Shown: positions 1 to 6,110 of the stretch, in pieces
Numbering within the stretch: position 1 is the stretch's first letter
Layout: each line of letters starts with the position of its first letter
NCBI GenBank assembly: GCA_027485365.1
Contig: JAIXRD010000180.1
Location: 1-6,199, forward strand
Length of the DNA stretch: 6,199 nucleotides
Source of the DNA: Cryomorphaceae bacterium
GTDB taxonomy: Bacteria; Bacteroidota; Bacteroidia; Flavobacteriales_D; Crocinitomicaceae
Reading direction: 5' to 3'
Notes under the pieces: model-generated
Seen by the model: only the letters and a program-made list of their open reading frames with translations
What the model was told of the DNA's origin: nothing
Databases searched by the model: none
Program-made: the position numbers and the translations under genes

Positions 1-275
1 CGGAATACAATCAACGTCAAATCGGAGGTGCCGTCAATCCGAAGTGGGTCGATTACGATAACCTTGCGCTTGTTTCACTTTATGATCAATATGCGCGATT
101 ACGGGACCTATCAATTTTAGGCATCGGAGCGGTATATGCGATTCAGATTCTTGACGCAGCAGTAGAAGCACATTTTCTTAGCTTTGATGTATCAAAAGAT
201 TTAAGCTTGTTAATTCGTCCTTCCTTTCTACATACTTCTGCAGTTGGATTGACGGCAAAAATCACGTTAAAATAA
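1..275 (+). CDS. DUF5683 domain protein, C-terminal end (5' end outside window)
   Basis: This is the last 90 residues of a gene that begins before the window; the first whole codon is at position 3 and the stop TAA is at 273-275. The visible part contains YARLRDLSILGIGAVYAIQI followed by LDAAVEAHFLSFDVSKDLSL. This is the pattern I associate with the C-terminal part of DUF5683 proteins of Bacteroidota: an RxRD-type motif, a hydrophobic stretch, an IxDAxVxAH motif, then FDVSxDLSL and a short beta-rich end. The family has no firmly established function. Some members look like envelope proteins because of the membrane segment and beta-rich tail. It is usually found between parB and dapB, and here it stops 4 nt before dapB, so it very likely shares that transcript. 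The assignment rests on motif recall and synteny. Confidence 0.75.
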   Translation, partial: EYNQRQIGGAVNPKWVDYDNLALVSLYDQYARLRDLSILGIGAVYAIQILDAAVEAHFLSFDVSKDLSLLIRPSFLHTSAVGLTAKITLK

Positions 276-279
276 GGCC

Positions 280-993
280 ATGAAAATCGCGCTAATCGGA
301 TATGGGAAAATGGGTAAAATCATAGAACGCTTTGCGATATCGCGTGGTCATGAAATTGTATCCATTTATAATTCTCAAAAACCGTTTAAAGGGAATGAAG
401 AATGTACTGCCGACGTAGCCATCGAATTTACACGTCCTGACACGGTGGTTGAACACATTAAAACAGCCATCGGACAAAAATTACCTATCGTAGTTGGAAC
501 GACCGCTTGGAGTAAATCACAAGAGGAAATTTTTGAACTTGTTTCCAAGACTCAAGGAAGTTTATTGTATGCCTCAAACTTTAGCGTTGGAGTCAATATT
601 TTCCAACAATTAACGGAAAAGCTAGCTCAACTGATCGAATCACAAGCGCAGTACACCTTACGCATTGAAGAGACGCATCACCTGCAAAAATTAGATACCC
701 CAAGCGGAACCGCGGTAACGCTTGCTGAAGGAATAATCGCAAACAATACCAACTACAGTGAATGGAAACTTGGTAACGAGGTATTATCTAATCAAATTTC
801 TATTGTTGCCCATCGGGAACCGGATGTTCCGGGAACCCATGAAGTATACGCTACATCCACCATTGATACCATTACCCTTAGCCACGAAGCACATTCACGT
901 GAAGGCTTTGCGCTCGGTGCAATCTTGGCCGCTGAGTTTTTACTCGGAAAACAAGGTGTTTTTACCATGAAAGATGTTTTAAATTTAAAATAA
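280..993 (+). CDS. dapB: 4-hydroxy-tetrahydrodipicolinate reductase DapB
   Basis: This cytoplasmic enzyme reduces 4-hydroxy-tetrahydrodipicolinate with NAD(P)H to tetrahydrodipicolinate, in the pathway to meso-diaminopimelate (peptidoglycan) and lysine. The 237-residue protein opens with a Rossmann nucleotide-binding loop, GYGKMGK, at residues 7-13. VVGTT (71-75) and SNFSVGVN (99-106) are typical of the family. The signature ETHHLQKLDTPSGTA lies at 131-145; His133 and Lys137 align with the catalytic His159/Lys163 pair of the E. coli enzyme. The C-terminal half ends with the usual GTHEVY...HEAHSREGFALGA block (185-213). It is shorter than the roughly 270 residues of E. coli DapB, as I would expect for Bacteroidota. 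The ATG at 280 leaves the full nucleotide loop and follows the preceding stop by 4 nt; lepB begins 4 nt after its stop. All expected active-site residues are present, so it should be functional. Confidence 0.96.
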   Translation: MKIALIGYGKMGKIIERFAISRGHEIVSIYNSQKPFKGNEECTADVAIEFTRPDTVVEHIKTAIGQKLPIVVGTTAWSKSQEEIFELVSKTQGSLLYASNFSVGVNIFQQLTEKLAQLIESQAQYTLRIEETHHLQKLDTPSGTAVTLAEGIIANNTNYSEWKLGNEVLSNQISIVAHREPDVPGTHEVYATSTIDTITLSHEAHSREGFALGAILAAEFLLGKQGVFTMKDVLNLK

Positions 994-997
994 CGCT

Positions 998-2920
998 ATG
1001 AGTTTTATCTATTTCTACCTTCTTATCCTGATTAATCCCTTTCCTGGACAATGGGGTAAACAATTTCAAAAGATGGGCATAAGTTCATCCAATGCATATA
1101 TTCCGCTGTATAATTATTACTTGGTGTTCAAGCATACGAATAAAAAACCATTTTGGACCATCCTAATGCTCATTCCAGGGGTTCATTTAGTAATGATGAT
1201 GGTTGCCAACGTTAGTTTAATCCGTCGATTTGGTCGGTTCTCGCTAATGGACACCATTCAAGGAATCTTCTTCCCTTATTTCCTGATGCACCAACTGGTA
1301 TCTGATGAAAAAGCAGTAGAAGTGCCAGTAACCAATTGGAATAATGCCAAAGAACTCGAAGCAAGAAAATGGGGAGATCATCTGGTACTGTTTATGTGTC
1401 TTCCAGTGCTCGGTCACGCACTAGAGCTCTTATTTTCTCTCATTTCAAGAAGAAAACCAGGGAGTAAAACAGGCGTTAAAGAATGGGGAGACTCCTTGCT
1501 CTTTGCCTTAATTGCTGCTACAGTAATCCGCACCTATGTGTTTGAGCCTTTTCAAATTCCAACAGGGTCCATGGAGAAAACCATGCTGGTAGGCGACTTC
1601 TTGTTTGTAAACAAATTAGCCTTTGGACCAAAAGTTCCGATTACCCCCCTCTCCTATCCATTGGTACACAACAACGTTCCATGGGTAAACATCCCTTCGT
1701 ACTTAACAATAGAAAAAGGGTCGTATTTCCGCTTACCGGGCTTCGGGAAAATAAAACCCTACGACATTGTAGTGTTTAATTACCCATCTGGAGACACCGC
1801 TGTATATGATCCAAGGATTCCAAATGGGCTTATGGGGCATGATTATCATGGAATCATTAATAACGAGGCAATTTGGCAATTTAGAATTAAGAACAATTTA
1901 TTAGGTAATGCAGTCAATTCCGCTGATTCTATTAAGTTTCTTTCTTTTATAGATAATATAGATTATTGGAGATCGATTGCAAGAGAGAATCTCAAAAATG
2001 GGTTGTTTCCTATTTATTCTGCAGAGAATGCTGAGGGCTTAACCCACGGTGGATTAATTTACCGACCGGTAGATAAACGAGAGAATTACATAAAGCGCTG
2101 TATTGGTACACCCGGAGATGTTATAAAAATTGAGAATGCCACGGTATACCGCAATGGAAAACCGGCAAAGATCTTTAATAACATGGCATTCAAGTGGGAT
2201 GTGAGCAAGGCTACAGCTACCTTCAGCGCACAAGAAATGTTCGAACGCTTCGGACTTGAAAATGCACCTGATGCATCGCGTTACGATTACGAAGAAGGAG
2301 ATTCTACCAATCCATATGTATTGAATATTTCACCACTCGAAAAAAGGAGCATTCAAAAAGTGTATCCAAATGCTAAATTCAGCGTGCATATCGATCGCCC
2401 TTCGTATACTGTAGAGAAACGCAAACCAAGTCCAGAGGAACTTATTGAGAACCTTGAATGTTTCCCTAAAGACTTCTATGTTAATAATACGATGACTGAT
2501 TTCCAGGAATTTCGCGTACCGAAAAAGGGAACTACCGTAAGCATCAGTGCTAAAAACATTGCATGGTATAGACGGATTATTACAGCCTATGAGGGTCATA
2601 CCTTGGTGGAAAAGAAAGACGGAACGATTCTTATCGACGATAAAAAAGTAAGCACCTATACCTTTGGAATGGATTACTATTGGATGATGGGAGATAATCG
2701 TTATAATTCTGCAGACTCAAGGGTTTGGGGATTTGTACCAGAAGACCATATTGTTGGAAGAGCCTCCCTCGTTTGGTTATCTAAAAGTCCATATAAAGGG
2801 TTCCGAATGGAACGAATTCTTAAAAATGTAAGCCAAGAAGGTTCATTTAGTGTACTTCAACTCATTGGCTTTGCCTTAGGAATTGGTGCATTGATTGCTA
2901 TTTTCAAGTATTTGGCCTAG
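998..2920 (+). CDS. lepB: signal peptidase I (S26A), large Bacteroidota form with N-terminal membrane extension
   Basis: This inner-membrane serine protease cuts signal peptides from exported proteins on the periplasmic side. The nucleophile is Ser191 in FQIPTGSMEKTM (185-196). The general-base lysine is Lys366 in YIKRCIGTPGD (364-374). The final conserved box, GDNRYNSADSRVWGFVP, is at 565-581. At 640 residues it is about twice the E. coli protein (324). Extra sequence includes an N-terminal region (about 1-150), with hydrophobic stretches near 3-14, 52-74, 82-100 and 127-149, that resembles DUF5684. The canonical anchor is at 164-182. The Ser-to-Lys spacing is 175 residues (55 in E. coli), there is a long beta-domain insertion before the last box, and a C-terminal membrane segment lies at 617-638. 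The start ATG lies 4 nt after dapB; the stop TAG directly touches the next start codon. Codons for residues about 288-328 are unusually AT-rich. Catalysis is well supported; the roles of the extensions are not known to me. Confidence 0.95.
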   Translation: MSFIYFYLLILINPFPGQWGKQFQKMGISSSNAYIPLYNYYLVFKHTNKKPFWTILMLIPGVHLVMMMVANVSLIRRFGRFSLMDTIQGIFFPYFLMHQLVSDEKAVEVPVTNWNNAKELEARKWGDHLVLFMCLPVLGHALELLFSLISRRKPGSKTGVKEWGDSLLFALIAATVIRTYVFEPFQIPTGSMEKTMLVGDFLFVNKLAFGPKVPITPLSYPLVHNNVPWVNIPSYLTIEKGSYFRLPGFGKIKPYDIVVFNYPSGDTAVYDPRIPNGLMGHDYHGIINNEAIWQFRIKNNLLGNAVNSADSIKFLSFIDNIDYWRSIARENLKNGLFPIYSAENAEGLTHGGLIYRPVDKRENYIKRCIGTPGDVIKIENATVYRNGKPAKIFNNMAFKWDVSKATATFSAQEMFERFGLENAPDASRYDYEEGDSTNPYVLNISPLEKRSIQKVYPNAKFSVHIDRPSYTVEKRKPSPEELIENLECFPKDFYVNNTMTDFQEFRVPKKGTTVSISAKNIAWYRRIITAYEGHTLVEKKDGTILIDDKKVSTYTFGMDYYWMMGDNRYNSADSRVWGFVPEDHIVGRASLVWLSKSPYKGFRMERILKNVSQEGSFSVLQLIGFALGIGALIAIFKYLA

Positions 2921-3502
2921 ATGATTTTTCCTACGGCGTATTTTCCCAGCATCCATTATGTTCGGGAACTTTGTAGGCACAAATCCGTGGTGATTGATCA
3001 GCACGAACATTGGATAAAACAAAGCATTCGAAATCGATGTGAAATCCTTACGGCCGAAGGAATCCACCGGTTAATTGTACCCATAGCGCACAATGACACC
3101 AAACAGTGCATGGCTGAAATCAACATTAGCAGCGACAATTCTTGGCAAATTAAACATTGGAGAGCCATAAAATCTGCCTATGGAAAGGCGCCTTATTTTG
3201 AAGCCTATCACCTAGAGATTGAGTCAATATTACTGGCGTATCCAAAGTCACTTTGGGAACTTAACCTCCAAATTTTAAAATTTCTAATTGACGCATGGGA
3301 TTTACCGGTATCCCTTAAGCAATCAACAGCGTTTATTCCGTATGTCGAACAAGACTTAAGACATAAGAACTGGTTGAGTCGTGAGCCGCTTAAAGAATAT
3401 CAGCAGGTATTTAGCTACGATAAACCATTCTCGAGTAACTTGTCTGCACTTGATTTATTGCTGTGCGAGGGACCAATGGGCAGATTACTTCTATTGGATT
3501 AA
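2921..3502 (+). CDS. WbqC family protein
   Basis: The 193-residue protein matches the WbqC family (WbqC-like, named after an O-antigen cluster gene). It opens with the FPTAYFPSIHYV segment (3-14). KQSIRNRCEI (33-42) holds the hallmark RNRC. W75 is followed by KHWRAIKSAYGKAPYFEAY (78-96), which closely fits the conserved H..xI..aY..aPyFe.Y core. The C-terminal marks are YQQVF (160-164) and LSALDLLLCEGPMG (174-187). No signal peptide or membrane segment is seen, so it is probably cytoplasmic. The biochemical role of the family is uncertain; links to surface polysaccharide synthesis come from gene context elsewhere, and no sugar-transfer genes are visible here. Its ATG abuts the lepB stop (TAGATG) without a gap and without a Shine-Dalgarno sequence, which suggests translational coupling with lepB. 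Its stop overlaps that of the convergent gene by 4 bp. Confidence 0.88.
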   Translation: MIFPTAYFPSIHYVRELCRHKSVVIDQHEHWIKQSIRNRCEILTAEGIHRLIVPIAHNDTKQCMAEINISSDNSWQIKHWRAIKSAYGKAPYFEAYHLEIESILLAYPKSLWELNLQILKFLIDAWDLPVSLKQSTAFIPYVEQDLRHKNWLSREPLKEYQQVFSYDKPFSSNLSALDLLLCEGPMGRLLLLD

Positions 3503-4464
3503 CGTCCAAAAACCAATCCTTTCCCACCTTTAGATTGCCACAACTTATTCCAAGAAATCCGCACGATTGAATTCTTGATTAAATCCTCATTCGAGATTAA
3601 TAAATCTCCATTTTGAGCGAAGGTTAATCCGGTTGGATTAGGGAACAAACTGGCATCTAATTCTGAATAATTTTTAACTACTCCGAATTGATCAAAAACG
3701 ATTAAAGAACGATCGTTACCTGATAAGATATAGACCTCGTTGGTTTTTGGATGAACTGCTATTGCATTTGGAATAATAGTTAACCCATGAACCGTATCTT
3801 TCAATTCGGTAATTCGATTAGCATGGATTCGGATACCATTCTCGGCAGCAAAACGTTCAATTTCATCCACGTCAAAAGAAAACAAGGGAGCAGATGTATA
3901 GCGATTCTTATTTACATTGAACGTATACACTGATCTAAGTCTATTCGTTGTTGGATTTTCAACCTCGGGGTTAAAATAGATTCGATGTGTGGTCTTGTGA
4001 AAACAAGCAGAGGTACTTGTCCAATTCGGACGAGTATTCGAAAGTTTACGAGTTGATGAAGAGTCATAAGGGAATGCGGAAACAAATACATCCATTTTCT
4101 CATCAAACAGATACAAAAGGCTATCTACCTGAACAAACGAGGACAGTGTAATATCTGAGGTTAGTGGGCTGACCAATGAAAATGACGTTGAGTCTGTATT
4201 TAAAAGCACCAACGAATTCCCACCTTTTCCTTGCATAGCCATTAAATGCATACTATCAAGGCTCGTAATCTCACTGAACGGCAGCAAGCCGGTGGGTAAA
4301 AATTGAATACTTGACGGATGTTGCAAATCAAAATAACCGCTTTCTTTTTGAAAATGCGTTGCTTGAAAACGGTAATACTGGTCTACCCCGAATGACTCAA
4401 TTGCTTTTGTTGCAATAAATGAAAGGGTAGCAAGAACTAAAGAAAAAGCAATTTGGCGCTTCAT
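3499..4464 (-). CDS. exported SdiA-regulated-type beta-propeller-like protein
   Basis: This 321-residue protein has a basic start (MKR) and a hydrophobic core (about 5-18), with a plausible cleavage site after TKA at residue 21. There is no lipobox cysteine, so it is probably periplasmic or secreted. The body is a series of beta-rich repeats. The clearest is residues 232-293: PNAIAVHPKTNEVYILSG, then a LIVFDQFG strand, a YSELDASLF turn, and PTGLTFAQNGDLLISNE. This fits the SdiA-regulated / NHL-like propeller pattern (P.aIavhP.t..iYvls, then p.Glt...dG.l.IsnE). The family name comes from an enterobacterial gene controlled by SdiA; it does not imply quorum sensing here, and no enzyme activity can be assigned. 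Only this C-terminal half is a strong match. The ATG at 4464 gives the complete signal peptide. It is transcribed alone, divergent from the barrel gene and convergent with the WbqC-family gene. Confidence 0.72.
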   Translation of the reverse strand: MKRQIAFSLVLATLSFIATKAIESFGVDQYYRFQATHFQKESGYFDLQHPSSIQFLPTGLLPFSEITSLDSMHLMAMQGKGGNSLVLLNTDSTSFSLVSPLTSDITLSSFVQVDSLLYLFDEKMDVFVSAFPYDSSSTRKLSNTRPNWTSTSACFHKTTHRIYFNPEVENPTTNRLRSVYTFNVNKNRYTSAPLFSFDVDEIERFAAENGIRIHANRITELKDTVHGLTIIPNAIAVHPKTNEVYILSGNDRSLIVFDQFGVVKNYSELDASLFPNPTGLTFAQNGDLLISNEDLIKNSIVRISWNKLWQSKGGKGLVFGR

Positions 4465-4533
4465 ACGTCAACGAAGTTATAAAAAACATTTCAATAAATT
4501 TTGATTCATTAACAAAACTTATAGTTGATTATA

Positions 4534-4565
4534 CTTGTTAAATAGCGCCTACTGAACTACATTTG
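4534..4565 (+). promoter_or_regulatory. Bacteroidota-type promoter for the outer-membrane protein gene
   Basis: A perfect -7 element TACATTTG (consensus TAnnTTTG) lies at 4558-4565. A TTG within CTTG (4534-4537) lies 20 nt upstream and fits the -33 element; the accepted spacing is about 17-23 nt. Transcription would start near 4571-4573. This gives a leader of about 20 AT-rich nucleotides before the ATG at 4593 and places the alternative TTG at 4572 on the transcript's first bases. There is no purine-rich ribosome site in the leader, as is usual in this phylum. Confidence 0.7.
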
Positions 4566-4592
4566 TTTTAATTGAAGATAATTATACGGATT

Positions 4593-5267
4593 ATGAAAGT
4601 TACGCTGTTTGTTCTTGTTTTAGGGTTCGTTTCCAACACCTTTGCTCAAATGAGTATTTCAGCGGGTACAGGCATCTTAAATGGAGTTGGTACGCTACGG
4701 AAATCCTTCGGATTTAACCTAGGACTTGAACTTCCAAGATCAGGTGACTTGACCTTTTTCATACGTGCTTCTGCATTTTTACCTAATCAGGACAGTACAA
4801 CCCGCTATGCGAACATGACGGCAAATGATGTAACAACAACCCCCTACACGCTTTCCGTTCCCTATAACATTAAATCCCACACATTTTATGTTGAGGGTGG
4901 AACAAGATCGTACATGTTAAATGATTACGACAATGGTTTTGCGCTCTACGGTGGCAGTGTATTTGGAATCGGAATTAATACGACCAGCGCTAAATTCTCG
5001 AAATTTGATTATACTAAACAATATGAATGGGAAGGCTTATATTCGCTTCCAAACGCTAATCCTACCAAAGGAAGTATCTATTATTTAGCATTAGGTATAC
5101 AAGGCGGCTTTAAATACACTATCCCAGTGCGGGGCACCTTGTTTTTCGATATTACAGGAACGTATTCCGTGTTGAATTTAGCGAATAACAGTGCTGGAGA
5201 GAACAGCCATACCTACTCGCGTTTGAATTTCTTATTCCAACTGGGGTATCGTCGAGATTTATATTAA
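4593..5267 (+). CDS. probable outer-membrane beta-barrel protein (hypothetical)
   Basis: I do not recognise a named family. From the ATG at 4593 the product has 224 residues. Residues 1-18 form a typical signal peptide (Lys2, hydrophobic core, NTFA) with probable cleavage before Gln19, a common arrangement in Bacteroidota; the mature protein is then 206 residues. The mature part is rich in Gly, aromatic and alternating polar/hydrophobic residues: strands such as LTFFIRASAFL, HTFYVEGGTRSYML, FALYGGSVFGIGIN, IYYLALGIQGGFKY and GTLFFDITGTYSVL, and a final strand LNFLFQLGYRRDLY with aromatic residues near the end. This suggests a small barrel of about 8 strands in the outer membrane. An in-frame TTG at 4572 would add 7 residues, but it would sit at the predicted transcription start, so I prefer the ATG. 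The 3' end overlaps aroK by 9 bp in convergent orientation. Confidence 0.75.
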   Translation: MKVTLFVLVLGFVSNTFAQMSISAGTGILNGVGTLRKSFGFNLGLELPRSGDLTFFIRASAFLPNQDSTTRYANMTANDVTTTPYTLSVPYNIKSHTFYVEGGTRSYMLNDYDNGFALYGGSVFGIGINTTSAKFSKFDYTKQYEWEGLYSLPNANPTKGSIYYLALGIQGGFKYTIPVRGTLFFDITGTYSVLNLANNSAGENSHTYSRLNFLFQLGYRRDLY

Positions 5268-5774
5268 TTCCATGATTTTTAGAAGGGTTTCCTCTATGGA
5301 ACCATTCGCGTCAATGACCCAATCTGCCTTGGTATAAACAGGCGCTCGTTTTGTAAGTTCTTCATCAATATATTGCATAAGTTCAGCGCGAGGCTTATCC
5401 TTCAATAGCGGACGACTCGCGGTCTCATCAATCAGTCGATTAAGCAATACATCCTTATCAACGAGCAAGTAAATTGAGATGCAATTATTTGAAATCCATT
5501 GCCAGTTCTCATCATCTAAGGGGAACCCGCCTCCGCACGAAATAACCATGGGTGCTTTTTCATTCATTTCAAATGTGAATTCACGTTCCATGGCACGAAA
5601 TACAGGCCAACCCTTATCGCTTACAATTTCCGTGATGGACCGCCCCTGTTTCTCTTCAATCCAAGAATCACTATCCACCCAAGAAACGCCCAAATGTTGA
5701 GCCAATGCTTTTCCAAGGGTAGATTTACCGGAACCCATAAAACCCAACAAACACAAATGCTTCTGTAAACTCAC
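5259..5774 (-). CDS. aroK: shikimate kinase AroK
   Basis: This cytoplasmic enzyme phosphorylates shikimate with ATP to shikimate 3-phosphate, the fifth step of chorismate and aromatic amino acid synthesis. It has 171 residues, normal for the family. The Walker A loop GFMGSGKST is at 11-19. Shikimate-binding residues are Asp34/Asp36 (VDSDSWIEE), Arg60 (FRAMERE) and the Gly-rich turn CGGGFPL (80-86). The lid arginine is Arg121 (SRPLLKDKP), and Arg143 (KRAPVY) matches the C-terminal substrate-binding arginine. All key residues are present. The start codon is GTG (5774-5772): an in-frame TAG at 5789-5787 closes the frame upstream, and the first downstream ATG (Met13) would cut into the Walker loop. 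An AAAAAAGG-like tract touches the GTG, too close to act as a normal Shine-Dalgarno site. The gene stands alone, divergent from tRNA-Lys and convergent with the barrel gene. Confidence 0.95.
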   Translation of the reverse strand: MSLQKHLCLLGFMGSGKSTLGKALAQHLGVSWVDSDSWIEEKQGRSITEIVSDKGWPVFRAMEREFTFEMNEKAPMVISCGGGFPLDDENWQWISNNCISIYLLVDKDVLLNRLIDETASRPLLKDKPRAELMQYIDEELTKRAPVYTKADWVIDANGSIEETLLKIMELI

Positions 5775-5796
5775 CCTTTTTTTTAACTATATTTCT

Positions 5797-5804
5797 CAAA
5801 AATA
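5797..5804 (-). promoter_or_regulatory. candidate promoter -7 element for aroK
   Basis: On the - strand this reads TATTTTTG, a full match to TAnnTTTG. Transcription would start near 5790, giving a leader of about 15 nt before the GTG at 5774. No TTG is seen at the proper -33 distance (about 5822-5830 reads TATTCTTCT on this strand), so only half of the promoter is supported. A/T-rich DNA can give this 8-mer by chance. Confidence 0.45.
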
Positions 5805-5816
5805 CCGAATAATGGA

Positions 5817-5845
5817 TTGCTAGAAGAATATTTTTGGTATATTTG
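5817..5845 (+). promoter_or_regulatory. Bacteroidota-type promoter for tRNA-Lys
   Basis: The -7 element TATATTTG (5838-5845) matches TAnnTTTG fully. A TTG at 5817-5819 lies 18 nt upstream and serves as the -33 element. The predicted start near 5851-5853 leaves a short leader before the mature tRNA 5' end at 5861. It is arranged back to back with the aroK promoter candidate, so the two transcripts would diverge from within about 60 bp. Confidence 0.68.
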
Positions 5846-5860
5846 CACCCTCAAATCAGC

Positions 5861-5933
5861 GATTCCGTAGCTCAGCTGGTAGAGCAATACACTTTTAATG
5901 TATGGGTCCTGGGTTCGAATCCCAGCGGGATCA
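5861..5933 (+). tRNA. tRNA-Lys (anticodon TTT)
   Basis: A full 73-nt cloverleaf can be folded by eye. The acceptor stem GATTCCG (5861-5867) pairs with CGGGATC (5926-5932), with one T-G wobble. The D arm region reads TAGCTCAGCTGGTAGAGCA. The anticodon stem ATACA/TGTAT (5887-5891, 5899-5903) encloses the loop CTTTTAA, with anticodon TTT at 5894-5896, which reads lysine AAA/AAG codons. The T arm is CTGGG-TTCGAAT-CCCAG (5909-5925). The discriminator base is A5933. The next bases are CAA, so the CCA end is not encoded and must be added after transcription. The gene has its own promoter and terminator and appears to be transcribed alone. Confidence 0.97.
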
Positions 5934-5936
5934 CAA

Positions 5937-5970
5937 AAAAAAGTCCACTTCGAAAGAAGCGGACTTTTTT
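5937..5970 (+). terminator. intrinsic terminator of tRNA-Lys
   Basis: A hairpin with arms GTCCACTTC (5943-5951) and GAAGCGGAC (5956-5964) closes on a GAAA tetraloop, with a single internal A-C mismatch. It is preceded by eight A (5935-5942) and followed by six T (5965-5970), so the stem can extend through A-T pairs and the T run gives the release signal. It begins directly after the tRNA 3' end, which fits a single-gene transcript. Confidence 0.88.
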
Positions 5971-5971
5971 G

Positions 5972-6060
5972 TTTAGAACCGAACCAAGCTGGCTTGAGTG
6001 AGGGATTAAACAAAAAAGTCCGAGCCTTGTGCAACAAGGTGGACTTTATGCTTGGATTGA
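5972..6060 (+). repeat. 89-bp intergenic direct repeat, copy 1
   Basis: This segment recurs 139 bp downstream at 6111-6199 without gaps and with 4 mismatches: positions 5977, 5978, 6004 and 6021 against 6116, 6117, 6143 and 6160. It contains the short dyad CAAGC-TG-GCTTG (5985-5996), a long hairpin (about 6012-6047), and a GCTTGG (6050-6055) that can also pair with CCAAGC near its left end (5984-5989). No credible protein is encoded. It starts just after the T run of the tRNA terminator. Confidence 0.9.
6012..6047 (+). terminator. terminator-like hairpin inside repeat copy 1
   Basis: Outer arms AAAGTCC (6015-6021) and GGACTTT (6041-6047) enclose an inner stem CCTTGT/ACAAGG (6025-6030, 6034-6039) with a 3-nt loop; an asymmetric interior loop (GAG against T) separates the two stems. 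An A run precedes it, but only TTTAT follows, so it would be a weak terminator. The outer arms are the same as those of the tRNA-Lys terminator. It could act as a back-up terminator or simply be a structural part of the repeat. Confidence 0.4.
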
Positions 6061-6076
6061 GCCCATTTCACGGAAC

Positions 6077-6090
6077 ACGAGCATGCTCGT
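6077..6090. repeat. 14-bp perfect palindrome between the repeat copies
   Basis: ACGAGCATGCTCGT equals its own reverse complement over all 14 bp. It lies in the 50-bp spacer (6061-6110) between the two visible repeat copies and is loosely framed by GGATT (6054-6058) and AATCC (6091-6095), which are also inverted. It could be a protein-binding dyad or the tip of a cruciform; no partner is visible in the window. Confidence 0.6.
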
Positions 6091-6110
6091 AATCCCCAAA
6101 TTTTAAATTT

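Noticed and set aside
2330..2599. Open frame of 89 codons on the - strand inside lepB
   Set aside because: The sense strand encodes a well-supported part of LepB, and the antisense peptide shows no recognisable motif or gene context.
4513..4521. Promoter -7 element for the - strand propeller gene (TAAGTTTTG)
   Set aside because: It has three bases instead of two between TA and TTTG, and no TTG lies at the -33 distance, so it is too weak to annotate.
4572..4592. Seven-codon extension of the barrel gene from a TTG start
   Set aside because: It coincides with the predicted transcription start and the internal ATG yields a better signal peptide.
5783..6037. Open frame of 84 codons on the - strand
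   Set aside because: It is the reverse reading of the tRNA-Lys gene and the terminator; the peptide segment GIRTQD is a well-known false translation of tRNA T arms.
5898..6092. Open frame of 64 codons on the + strand
   Set aside because: It starts inside the tRNA anticodon loop and crosses the terminator and repeat copy 1. The peptide has no family features and the second repeat copy adds no support.
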